Origin: Fidelibacterota bacterium
Lineage (GTDB): Bacteria; Fidelibacterota; Marinisomatia; SCGC-AAA003-L08; D37C17
DNA length: 15,696 bases
Assembly: GCA_018671635.1 (NCBI GenBank)
Contig: JABHHG010000216.1
Coordinates: 1-15,696, forward strand
Direction of reading: 5' to 3'
Part shown: piece after piece, positions 1 to 7,050 of the stretch
Layout: each line of letters opens with the position of its first letter
Numbering within the stretch: position 1 is the first letter of the stretch
The notes under the pieces: model-generated
What the model was told of the DNA's origin: nothing
The model's database searches: none
Seen by the model: only the letters and a program-made list of their open reading frames with translations
Program-made: the position numbers and the translations under genes

Positions 1-1
1 A

Positions 2-274
2 TTAATTGTCGCTATTGCCGCTTCAGTCAAATTATTTGGTGCCGCAAGTGAAGTACAGGATCGTACTAGCCAGTTTATGGGAAAAACTTTACCGGAACTA
101 AACGATTTACAGCAAATCAAACAATCCTTAGATGCTATTACCGAAGCTGCAAAAAATAGTGATAATTTGATGCCATTAATTATCAATGCCGCGAAAAACT
201 ATGCCACTATGGGTGAAATTGTTGATGCCATGAAAGTTGTATTTGGTGAATGGGAAGAAAACGCAGTCATTTAA
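2..274 (+). CDS. Acyl-CoA mutase large subunit (methylmalonyl-CoA mutase type), C-terminal fragment
   Basis: The frame is open from base 2 to a TAA at 272-274, giving about 90 residues of a C-terminus; the 5' part lies outside the window. The last 45 residues read like the end of the catalytic domain of B12-dependent acyl-CoA mutases: a 'NSDNLMPLIINAAKNYATMGEI' type stretch (positions about 158-222) followed by VDAMKVVFGEWEE. In this family the equivalent region carries the conserved 'NLMP...A..YATLGEI.D..R.VFGEY' pattern. The preceding 'SEVQDRT' also lines up with the family's 'PEVEERQ' helix, but the first 15 residues are divergent. Family role: cobalamin-dependent carbon-skeleton rearrangement, such as between methylmalonyl-CoA and succinyl-CoA. 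The protein ends right after this block without a B12-binding domain, so it would be a separate large subunit whose B12-binding partner is encoded elsewhere. Substrate cannot be told from this fragment. Confidence 0.62.
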   Translation, partial: LIVAIAASVKLFGAASEVQDRTSQFMGKTLPELNDLQQIKQSLDAITEAAKNSDNLMPLIINAAKNYATMGEIVDAMKVVFGEWEENAVI

Positions 275-285
275 ATTTGAGTACA

Positions 286-1407
286 ATGTCGAGCAAAATA
301 TTCAATCATAAAGATCCTTTTACGGTCGGAGTTGAAGAAGAGTATATGATTTGTGATCCATCTACTGGAGAGCTAATAAATCGTGCAAATGAAATTATGG
401 GCTCTATAGACCCCGATTTACAACAACGATTTAGCTATGAACTCTTATTATCTGAGATTGAAATCAATACCTCTGTCTGTAAGGATGTTGATGAAGCGGT
501 AAATGAATTATGCGACTTGAGAAATCATGTCCGCATTCTAGGTGAAAAATTAGATTATAGAATAGGTATTAGCGGTACCCATCCCACAGCTTTACCTGAA
601 GATCAAAAATTTGTTGAAAATAATTCTTATAATTGGGTTTCTGATCAATTGCATTATTATGCTGAGAGAAATATTACATTTGCCACTCACGTTCATGTTT
701 CAGTGCCTGACGGTGAAACGGCAGTTCATGTCACTAATTCTTTACGTCAGTGGATTGCACCCCTACTTGCATTAAGTTCCAATTCTCCCTTTTATGCTGG
801 GGAGTATACACATTTTAAATCTGCGCGAACCATGCAGTTTGGTGCATTTCCCCGTACTAATATTCCACCGTATTTTGAATCATATACACATTATGAGAAT
901 ATGGTCGCCGACTATTTAAAGATAGAATCTATTAGTAAGTCACGTCAGATTTGGTGGAAACTCAGACCACATATGGATTTTGGTACTATTGAGTTTAGAA
1001 TGTTAGATGTACAGCGCAGCCTAACAAATACAAAAATGTTTATTGCCCTTATACAAGCCCTTGTTTTTCAAGCATCTGAGGACTATAAGAGTGGAAAATT
1101 GAACGAAGATTTTTCATCTGAATTTTTAACTGACTCTCTCTGGAAAGCTTCTCGATTTGATTTTAATGCAAAAATAATTGATGTAAATTCAAATGCTATT
1201 GTTACCATGGAAGCTAAAATCAAAGAAATGGTAAAATATGCTACCAAAGCGTTGACTGATTTTGGAAATACAGATATTTTATTTACTATTGATGACATCC
1301 TCAAAAATGGTTCAGAAGGTGATGATCAGTTGGATGTTTTTGAGTCCAATGGCATAGATGATTTGAAGCAATACTTAATGGATAACGTTGAGTATAATAT
1401 TCTATAA
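286..1407 (+). CDS. GCS2-family carboxylate-amine ligase (glutamate-cysteine ligase type 2, YbdK-like)
   Basis: The predicted protein has 373 residues, matching the usual ~370 of the YbdK/GCS2 family. Visible family motifs are PFTVGVEEEY (11-20), EIEINT (57-62), the histidine-rich FATHVHVS (132-139), LLALSSNSPF (160-169), and GTIEFRMLDVQ further on. The acidic and histidine residues in these motifs form the ATP/Mg and substrate site. Family members join an amine to the gamma-carboxyl of glutamate or a related carboxylate through an acyl-phosphate, for example making gamma-glutamylcysteine. The actual substrate cannot be read from the sequence. I chose ATG 286 because the conserved PFTVGVEEEY then starts 10 residues in, as is typical; an in-frame ATG at 250 would overlap the mutase gene and add 12 residues of unrelated sequence. 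No clear Shine-Dalgarno is seen. It lies 11 nt after the mutase stop, so it is probably co-transcribed with it. Confidence 0.88.
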   Translation: MSSKIFNHKDPFTVGVEEEYMICDPSTGELINRANEIMGSIDPDLQQRFSYELLLSEIEINTSVCKDVDEAVNELCDLRNHVRILGEKLDYRIGISGTHPTALPEDQKFVENNSYNWVSDQLHYYAERNITFATHVHVSVPDGETAVHVTNSLRQWIAPLLALSSNSPFYAGEYTHFKSARTMQFGAFPRTNIPPYFESYTHYENMVADYLKIESISKSRQIWWKLRPHMDFGTIEFRMLDVQRSLTNTKMFIALIQALVFQASEDYKSGKLNEDFSSEFLTDSLWKASRFDFNAKIIDVNSNAIVTMEAKIKEMVKYATKALTDFGNTDILFTIDDILKNGSEGDDQLDVFESNGIDDLKQYLMDNVEYNIL

Positions 1408-1489
1408 GTATCATACAGTTAGAAATACTTAAATTCCCCTACTTTATTTTAATTCTTTTTTACAACTTACTTAGGAAAGACTTCTACTC
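1408..1489. other. 82-nt intergenic gap, probable transcription-unit boundary
   Basis: This is the only gap longer than 13 nt in the window. It contains a short inverted repeat: TAAGTAT at 1405-1411 (including the ligase stop codon) pairs with ATACTTA at 1425-1431 across a 13-nt loop. The stem is weak, with one G-C pair. A T-rich tract follows at about 1442-1461, ending in six T's at 1456-1461, but it is some 25 nt from the stem, so this is not a textbook intrinsic terminator. A TATAAT at 1393-1398 inside the ligase gene has no convincing -35 partner at 16-18 nt. The position suggests that a promoter for the downstream run lies here, but I cannot point to it. A purine-rich AGGAAAGA at 1473-1480 lies 9 nt before the next ATG and is a plausible ribosome binding site. 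Confidence 0.4.
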
Positions 1490-2557
1490 ATGTCAAGAAA
1501 AATAGTACACGTTGTTGGAACTGGAACTATCGGCGAACCCCTCATTGGATTATTATGTGATTTTAAAGATAATTTAGGTATTGATGAAGTAACATTCCAT
1601 AAAAATTCTCCACATACTACCGATCGATCAAAAGTTCGAAACTTAATTAAACGTGGCGCAAGATTAACCACTCAAGATGAAAAGATAGATGGATTTAATA
1701 ATATTGGATTAAAGCCTGAATTTTCAACCACTGAAGCCATAGATAGAGCATCTGTTGTAATTGATTGCACACCCTCAGGTGTAGGGCATAAAAATAAAAT
1801 CAACTATTATGAGAAGTACCTTCATAATACACTTGGATTCGTAGCGCAAGGCAGTGAATTTGGATTTGGTAAAATGTATGCACGTGGCGTTAATGATTCT
1901 ACTTTAGTACAGGGTGAAGATAGGTTTGTCCAAGTGGTTTCATGTAATACTCATAACTTATCTACAATTGTTCAAACACTTGCAATAGATGATGGTGATG
2001 ACAATCTTATAGAAGGTAGATTTAATTTAATCCGCCGCTCTAATGATGTGAGTCAGTCTAATAATTTTGTTCCATCACCACAAGTAGGTAGCCATAAAGA
2101 TCCAGATTATGGAACTCACCATGCCCGCGATGCTGCATTACTCTTCAAAACATTGGGCTACAACCTTAACTTCTTTTCGTCAGCCATGATTGTAAATACG
2201 CAATATATGCATATTTTACATTTTCATTTAAAAGTGAAAAATGAAACAACAATTCAAAAGATTATCGCAAAGTTGGAAGCTAATGACAGAATTGCAATTA
2301 CCGACAAAATTAATGCAAATGAAGTATTTTCATTTGGTAGAGATCATGGACACTTTGGAAGAATTTTAAACCAAGCCGTTGTTTCAATTCCATCACTGAA
2401 TGTTAGAAATGGAAATGAAATAACTGGATTCTGTTTTACCCCTCAAGATGGCAATTCATTATTAAGCTCTATTTCTATCGCGGAATGGTTTTTATACCCA
2501 CATTCATACGAAGATAAAATTCAATGTCTAAAACCATTCTTTTATGACGAGGTGTAA
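1490..2557 (+). CDS. Type II (archaeal-type) glyceraldehyde-3-phosphate dehydrogenase family protein
   Basis: The predicted 355-residue oxidoreductase has an N-terminal Rossmann motif GTGTIGEP (10-17), as in archaeal GAPDH where 'GYGTIGKR' sits at the N-terminus. VVIDCTPSGVGHKNK (89-103) matches the archaeal 'DCTPGGIGAKNK' block. VVSCNTHNL (149-157) carries the likely catalytic Cys152, IRRSND (181-186) matches the phosphate-binding arginine block, and GTHHARDA (208-215) contains the histidine pair expected for the catalytic base. Family members (about 340 residues) oxidise glyceraldehyde-3-phosphate with NAD(P) to 1,3-bisphosphoglycerate. Here the active-site loop reads SCNTHN rather than the archaeal SCNTTG, and the segment between the arginines and the histidines is longer. 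The substrate could therefore differ. It follows the 82-nt gap and is probably the first gene of the long run. The start at ATG 1490 is supported by AGGAAAGA upstream and by the Rossmann strand beginning at once. Confidence 0.8.
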   Translation: MSRKIVHVVGTGTIGEPLIGLLCDFKDNLGIDEVTFHKNSPHTTDRSKVRNLIKRGARLTTQDEKIDGFNNIGLKPEFSTTEAIDRASVVIDCTPSGVGHKNKINYYEKYLHNTLGFVAQGSEFGFGKMYARGVNDSTLVQGEDRFVQVVSCNTHNLSTIVQTLAIDDGDDNLIEGRFNLIRRSNDVSQSNNFVPSPQVGSHKDPDYGTHHARDAALLFKTLGYNLNFFSSAMIVNTQYMHILHFHLKVKNETTIQKIIAKLEANDRIAITDKINANEVFSFGRDHGHFGRILNQAVVSIPSLNVRNGNEITGFCFTPQDGNSLLSSISIAEWFLYPHSYEDKIQCLKPFFYDEV

Positions 2558-2562
2558 TTATT
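2549..2562 (+). promoter_or_regulatory. Ribosome binding site and probable non-standard ATT start of the MBL hydrolase
   Basis: GAGGTG at 2549-2554 is a good Shine-Dalgarno sequence. It sits 7 nt (counted from GAGG) before an ATT at 2560-2562 in the frame of the downstream hydrolase; another ATT lies at 2557. No ATG, GTG or TTG exists in this frame between the TGA at 2545-2547 and GTG 2614. Starting at GTG 2614 would delete the conserved first strand and the GPFQQN motif, so ATT is inferred as the true initiator. The site overlaps the end of the preceding gene (stop 2555-2557). Confidence 0.55.
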
Positions 2563-3186
2563 GCACTCAATGTTGAAAAAGTAGTTAATGGTCCATTTCA
2601 ACAAAATGCTTATGTGATATGGAATAACACCCATTCGTTTATTATTGATCCAGGTGGAGATTCAAATCGCATTATTGATATTATCAAATCTAACGATTTA
2701 TCTCCATCTGCTATTTTAAATACTCACGCCCATCTAGATCATATTGGTGCAATTTCTCAACTTATTAAATTCGGGCAATATCCTTTTTATCTACACATAG
2801 ATGAAATCAAATTACTTAACTCTGCCAATGAGTACACTGTTATGTTTGGTCTGCCGAATATAGATATTCCAAAAGTTGATAACATATTAAATGATACATC
2901 ATTTATTGATTTTGATGGATGTGGAATTGAAGTTTTAGAAACACCGGGACACACCTCTGGTGGAGTATCCTTTTTAATTGATGGACATCTTTTTACGGGT
3001 GATACTTTATTTTCAGGGTCAATCGGCAGGACGGATTTACCTGGAGGAAATTTAGAAACTCTATTAAATTCTATTCATTCCAAATTGATGGATTTAGATG
3101 ACTCAGTTATTATCCATTCGGGACATGGTCCTGATACTTCCATCGGCATAGAAAAAAGGACTAATCCATTTTTACAAGATGATTAA
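2560..3186 (+). CDS. Metallo-beta-lactamase-fold hydrolase, glyoxalase II-like (YcbL type)
   Basis: Read from ATT 2560 the protein has 208 residues. It shows the complete di-metal site of the MBL fold: THAHLDH (H56, H58, D60, H61), H131 in ETPGHTSGG, D148 in FTGDTLF, and H189 in HSGHG. The N-terminal GPFQQNAY (11-18) and the GSIGRTDLPGGN loop (154-164) are typical of hydroxyacylglutathione hydrolase-like proteins of the YcbL group, which lack the C-terminal glutathione-binding domain of classical GloB. The likely reaction is hydrolysis of a thioester such as an acylated small thiol; the exact substrate is not determinable. A GTG at 2614 gives a shorter reading (190 residues) but loses conserved N-terminal sequence. 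The gene begins 2 nt after the GAPDH-like gene stops and its 3' end overlaps tilS by 8 nt, so translational coupling is likely. Confidence 0.85.
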   Translation: MALNVEKVVNGPFQQNAYVIWNNTHSFIIDPGGDSNRIIDIIKSNDLSPSAILNTHAHLDHIGAISQLIKFGQYPFYLHIDEIKLLNSANEYTVMFGLPNIDIPKVDNILNDTSFIDFDGCGIEVLETPGHTSGGVSFLIDGHLFTGDTLFSGSIGRTDLPGGNLETLLNSIHSKLMDLDDSVIIHSGHGPDTSIGIEKRTNPFLQDD

Positions 3187-4516
3187 TCTCAAAAAAATAT
3201 TAAACAATAAGCTTATATCCTATGCAGATGAATCCTCAACCTCTATCTCTGAATATAAATATATTCTGGCGCTTTCTGGGGGAGTAGATAGCATGACATT
3301 ATTTCAATGCTTAATTGATTTAAATTTGAATTTCTATACAGTTTACTTTAATCATAATTATCATGCCGAATCAAATAATGTATCTACATTTTTAGAGGAA
3401 TTAACGTTTAATTCAAATGTAATAAAGCATTTTAAGATATCTTTGGATTTAAGTAACGCCAAAAATTTTGAAAGCAAAAGTAGGGATAAAAGATATTTTC
3501 ATTTAGAAAATTTACGACGTCGACTGAACTGTGATTTAATTCTAACTGCCCACCATCTTGATGATCAGATAGAAACTTTGCATATGAGAAAAATTCAAAA
3601 TGCACATTGGAGTAACTCTCTAGGGATTCGTGAGAAACTGAATAATATCCGTCGTCCGTTATTGTCAATCTCAAAAGAAACGATTATTGAGTTTGCAACT
3701 CGACAACAGCTTGTATGGAAGGAAGACCCCACGAATAGTGATAATTCATTTTTACGAAACAGGATTCGCAATATTGATCTACCTGAGTTAAAAATTGAAA
3801 GACCCGAATATGTCTATGGCTTGCTATCTCAATATAGAATTAATATTGACAAATTTGAAGAAATTTCGCAAATGATAAAAAAAACTAATTTCAATACTGA
3901 GCAGTTTAATTTTGGAATTTCACTTAAATATGACAAGTTATCATTATTTACATCTATTGGAAAAAAGGTTGTGCTTCAGTATTTTATTAAAAATTATTTC
4001 CAAGGAATTTCCCTCTCTCATTCTTGGGATGAGTGGAAAAATTTATTAACATACCTTGAATCTAAAGTAAAACGAAAATCTCTATTTAAGTTATCAGAGG
4101 ATATTTCTGTATACAAGTCAGCATCAAAGATTTTTATGATACGACACAATGAATTAGCATTTACTGAGATACTTCTTGAAAATGGCTGTGAATGGCATGG
4201 TGGAAAAATATTTTTATCTCCACAAAATAAATTTAAAGCATACTCAGATAAATTGAATGCATCATTACCTCTTGGAGCTAAATATATGGTGAGACAGTGG
4301 AAAGCAAGTGATTCGTATGTTTCTGCCACAAGTGGTCATAGGCGAAAAGTTTCAGATTTATTTATTGATAATAAATTAAACTATATTCAAAAAAAAATTC
4401 AACCAATCGTAATTGATGAAAATGATACTATACTATGGATTCCAGGATTAGCACATGCATCAGTTGATATGAATAGAAACTTTACAAAATATACTTGGGA
4501 ATCTCATTTATGTTAA
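3179..4516 (+). CDS. tilS: tRNA(Ile)-lysidine synthase TilS
   Basis: The enzyme converts cytidine 34 of the CAU anticodon of tRNA-Ile2 to lysidine with ATP and lysine, so that AUA is read as isoleucine. The 445-residue product has the N-type ATP pyrophosphatase P-loop ALSGGVDSMTL (31-41), LTAHHLDDQIET (122-133), RPLLSISK (159-166), and the tRNA-binding EDPTNSDNSFLRNRIR block (182-197). The C-terminal TilS domain appears at about 367-440, with VRQWKASDS, KVSDLFID and ILWIPGLAHA. The length fits the long, two-domain form. ATG 3179 overlaps the end of the hydrolase gene (stop 3184-3186) and has no close Shine-Dalgarno, so coupling is likely. A run of nine A's at 4389-4397 lies within the C-terminal domain. 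AUA codons are common in this A+T-rich window, consistent with a need for this enzyme. Confidence 0.95.
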   Translation: MINLKKILNNKLISYADESSTSISEYKYILALSGGVDSMTLFQCLIDLNLNFYTVYFNHNYHAESNNVSTFLEELTFNSNVIKHFKISLDLSNAKNFESKSRDKRYFHLENLRRRLNCDLILTAHHLDDQIETLHMRKIQNAHWSNSLGIREKLNNIRRPLLSISKETIIEFATRQQLVWKEDPTNSDNSFLRNRIRNIDLPELKIERPEYVYGLLSQYRINIDKFEEISQMIKKTNFNTEQFNFGISLKYDKLSLFTSIGKKVVLQYFIKNYFQGISLSHSWDEWKNLLTYLESKVKRKSLFKLSEDISVYKSASKIFMIRHNELAFTEILLENGCEWHGGKIFLSPQNKFKAYSDKLNASLPLGAKYMVRQWKASDSYVSATSGHRRKVSDLFIDNKLNYIQKKIQPIVIDENDTILWIPGLAHASVDMNRNFTKYTWESHLC

Positions 4517-5067
4517 ATGACGAAGTTTTATCCTCGATTATTGGAGAGCAACAGTTAACAGAGTTGATTTCTGAGCAAGAAATAAAAAAACGCATTGTAG
4601 ACATTGCACGAGATATTTCAGATAATTATAAGGGGAGAATTCCAATTATTATCGGCGTATTGAATGGATCTTTTCTTTTTTTGGCAGATATTGTAAGAGA
4701 GCTCGATATTGAGTACGAAGTTGATTTTATAAAAATATCCTCTTATGGAAATTCAACTACTACTTCCGGTACGGTACGATTATTGAAGGATATAAGTGCA
4801 GATATCACTGGTAGAGATATTATATTGATTGAAGATATTGTAGATACAGGCTTATCATTAAACTTTTTAAAAAAGAGGTTTGAAGATGCGTCTCCAAATT
4901 CATTGGCTTTTGTAACATTATTGCATAAACCCCATACATCAAAAATTGATTTCAATATTGACCATATAGGATTTGAAATAGGCGATGAATTTGTCGTAGG
5001 ATATGGATTAGACTATAAGCAAAAATTACGAGGTTTACCCTCTATATACACGTTAACTAAGGATTAA
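4510..5067 (+). CDS. hpt: Hypoxanthine phosphoribosyltransferase
   Basis: This purine-salvage enzyme joins hypoxanthine (and often guanine) to PRPP to make IMP or GMP. The 185-residue product shows the type I phosphoribosyltransferase PRPP motif ILIEDIVDTG (105-114), the PPi-loop LNGS (51-54), the flexible-loop SSYG (77-80), LLHKPH (137-142) for purine contact, and the DEFVVGYGLDYKQKLRGLP tail (159-177) characteristic of bacterial Hpt. I chose ATG 4510: it overlaps the tilS stop by 7 nt, GGGA at 4497-4500 precedes it, and the length fits the family (about 180). An in-frame TTG at 4495 would add only five residues. Its place between tilS and ftsH repeats the order known from Bacillus and many other bacteria. 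Confidence 0.94.
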   Translation: MLNDEVLSSIIGEQQLTELISEQEIKKRIVDIARDISDNYKGRIPIIIGVLNGSFLFLADIVRELDIEYEVDFIKISSYGNSTTTSGTVRLLKDISADITGRDIILIEDIVDTGLSLNFLKKRFEDASPNSLAFVTLLHKPHTSKIDFNIDHIGFEIGDEFVVGYGLDYKQKLRGLPSIYTLTKD

Positions 5068-5072
5068 GTAAA

Positions 5073-7046
5073 ATGCCTGATAAGAAAAAGAAGACAAATA
5101 AAAAAAATGCGAATAATAAAGTTTGGAAAACGGTTGGCGGAAATGTAATTATTTGGGTGCTGATAATTGTAATGTCAGTAACGGCGTTGCAACTATTTTC
5201 AACGGATAAAAAGCCAAAGCAAATTACATACTCTGAATTTAAAGACTTTTTGGATGCGGGTAAAATTGATTCTGCTGAAATTGTGGGGAGAACCTTTAAT
5301 GGGAAATTTAGATCTCCAGAAATTTTTGAAAATGAGGTTACTACTGAATCAAAGGAGTTTACAACATTCGTCACAATCCTCCCTGAGGTTTCAATTGAAA
5401 TGACAAAATCATGGGATGATAATAATATTAAATATGAGTTTAAAGATCAAACTTTTGGATTGACGGAATACTTAATTCAATTTTCACCATGGTTATTAAT
5501 AATTTTATTTTGGTTCTTCCTAATGAGAAAAATGCAAGGTGGGGGTGGACAAAGTGGCATATTTAATTTTGCAAAAAGTCGCGCTAAAATTATATCACCA
5601 GACACACCAAAAACTTCATTTAAAGATGTGGCAGGTTGTGAGGAAGCAAAAGTTGAACTGCAAGAAATTGTTGAATTCTTAAAACATCCTAAAAAGTTTA
5701 AGAAATTAGGTGCAAAAATTCCACGTGGCGGACTTTTAATGGGGCCACCAGGAACAGGTAAAACATTACTCGCGAAGGCCGTTTCAGGTGAGGCTGGCGT
5801 ACCCTTTTTTACAATTAGCGGAGCTGAATTTGTAGAAATGTTTGTCGGGGTTGGTGCAAGTCGGGTTCGAGATTTATTTGATCAAGCTAAGCGTAATGCC
5901 CCAAGTATAATTTTCATTGATGAGATTGACGCTGTTGGCAGGCATCGTGGTGCCGGTTTGGGTGGTGGCCATGATGAGCGTGAACAAACGCTAAATCAAA
6001 TATTAGTTGAAATGGATGGTTTTGATACTGATGATAGTGTTATCCTGTTGGCTGCTACAAATAGGCCCGACGTATTAGATAAGGCTTTATTGCGACCCGG
6101 TCGTTTCGATCGACAAATTGTAATTGATGTACCCGGATTAGAGGGTAGAGAAGCTATATTGAAAATCCACACTAAAGGTGTTCCGTTGGCCAAAGATATA
6201 GATTTGAAAACATTGGCAAAAGGTACGCCTGGATTAGCTGGTGCAGATCTTGAAAATTTGGTAAATGAAGCTGCTCTTTTTGCGGCACGCCGAAATAAAA
6301 AGAAAGTATTTAATTCTGACTTGGAAGATGCAAAAGATAAGGTCATGATGGGAGTTGAACGAAAAAGTATGATTTTAACTCAGGGTGAAAGAGAAATTAC
6401 AGCCTATCATGAAGGTGGTCATGCACTAGTTGCATATCATACAAAAGATGCTGATCCCGTTCATAAGGTTACAATTATTCCGCGAGGACGTGCATTAGGA
6501 GTTACAGCTCAACTTCCTGTGGATGAAAAACATAATTATTCAAAGAATTATTTATTGGGTCGCTTAGACATTCTCATGGGTGGAAGATGCGCTGAAAAAA
6601 TAATCTTCAATGATACAACAACTGGTGCTGGCAATGATATTGCTGTAGCAACAGATATATCCAGAAAAATGGTTACAGAGTGGGGAATGACGGATGTCAT
6701 AGGACCATTAGCATTTGCACAAAAGTCAGAAGAAATTTTCTTAGGAAGAGATATCTCACAAGGTAATGATTTAAGTAATGAAATGTGCAATTTAATTGAT
6801 TCTGAAATCACTAAGCTTGTTAAGGCTGCTGAAGTAAATGCAGACAAAATTCTAAACAAAAATATTGACCAATTACATGCTGTAGCAAAGGCCTTGCTTG
6901 AATTTGAAACGATTGATGGGAATGATTTAAACCGTTTAGTGAGTGGTGAAAAAATTGTGAAAATAAAACCTGATAAACTATCAGAAGAAAAGCCTCGCAG
7001 AAGACGAAGTAAAAAAGACAAGACTACTGAGAATCCATCTGTCTAA
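5073..7046 (+). CDS. ftsH: ATP-dependent zinc metalloprotease FtsH
   Basis: This membrane-anchored AAA+ protease extracts and degrades damaged membrane proteins and selected regulators. The 657-residue product has a lysine-rich cytoplasmic N-terminus (1-19), a first membrane segment at about 21-42, an extracytoplasmic domain of about 45-130, and a second membrane segment at about 133-151. A glycine-rich linker leads to the AAA domain, with Walker A GPPGTGKT (224-231), the pore motif MFVGVGASRVRD (256-267), Walker B FIDEID (281-286), and the second region of homology NRPDVLDKALLRPGRFDR (330-347). The protease domain has the zinc site HEGGH (446-450), and D522 in GAGNDIAVAT is the likely third ligand. 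The C-terminus ends in a basic tail (about 638-657). AAGGA at 5059-5063, 9 nt before ATG 5073, supports the start. The gap to hpt is 5 nt. Confidence 0.97.
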   Translation: MPDKKKKTNKKNANNKVWKTVGGNVIIWVLIIVMSVTALQLFSTDKKPKQITYSEFKDFLDAGKIDSAEIVGRTFNGKFRSPEIFENEVTTESKEFTTFVTILPEVSIEMTKSWDDNNIKYEFKDQTFGLTEYLIQFSPWLLIILFWFFLMRKMQGGGGQSGIFNFAKSRAKIISPDTPKTSFKDVAGCEEAKVELQEIVEFLKHPKKFKKLGAKIPRGGLLMGPPGTGKTLLAKAVSGEAGVPFFTISGAEFVEMFVGVGASRVRDLFDQAKRNAPSIIFIDEIDAVGRHRGAGLGGGHDEREQTLNQILVEMDGFDTDDSVILLAATNRPDVLDKALLRPGRFDRQIVIDVPGLEGREAILKIHTKGVPLAKDIDLKTLAKGTPGLAGADLENLVNEAALFAARRNKKKVFNSDLEDAKDKVMMGVERKSMILTQGEREITAYHEGGHALVAYHTKDADPVHKVTIIPRGRALGVTAQLPVDEKHNYSKNYLLGRLDILMGGRCAEKIIFNDTTTGAGNDIAVATDISRKMVTEWGMTDVIGPLAFAQKSEEIFLGRDISQGNDLSNEMCNLIDSEITKLVKAAEVNADKILNKNIDQLHAVAKALLEFETIDGNDLNRLVSGEKIVKIKPDKLSEEKPRRRRSKKDKTTENPSV

Positions 7047-7050
7047 TCAG

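Noticed and set aside
250..285. Earlier in-frame ATG for the carboxylate-amine ligase
   Set aside because: It lies inside the mutase gene and adds 12 residues not typical of the family; ATG 286 puts the conserved PFTVGVEEEY at the usual distance.
1393..1398. TATAAT as a -10 box for the downstream run
   Set aside because: No -35-like hexamer at 16-18 nt upstream; such hexamers arise by chance in A+T-rich DNA.
2614..2616. GTG start for the MBL hydrolase
   Set aside because: It removes the conserved N-terminal strand and GPFQQN motif and has no good Shine-Dalgarno; the upstream ATT has one.
5996..6346. 116-codon open frame on the minus strand opposite the ftsH AAA domain
   Set aside because: It lies wholly inside conserved FtsH coding sequence, has no recognisable motif, and no gene in the window is on the minus strand.
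6548..7021. 157-codon open frame on the minus strand opposite the end of ftsH
   Set aside because: The plus-strand frame has clear FtsH protease motifs here. The minus-strand product is low-complexity, serine- and leucine-rich, with no recognisable motif; it is a shadow frame.
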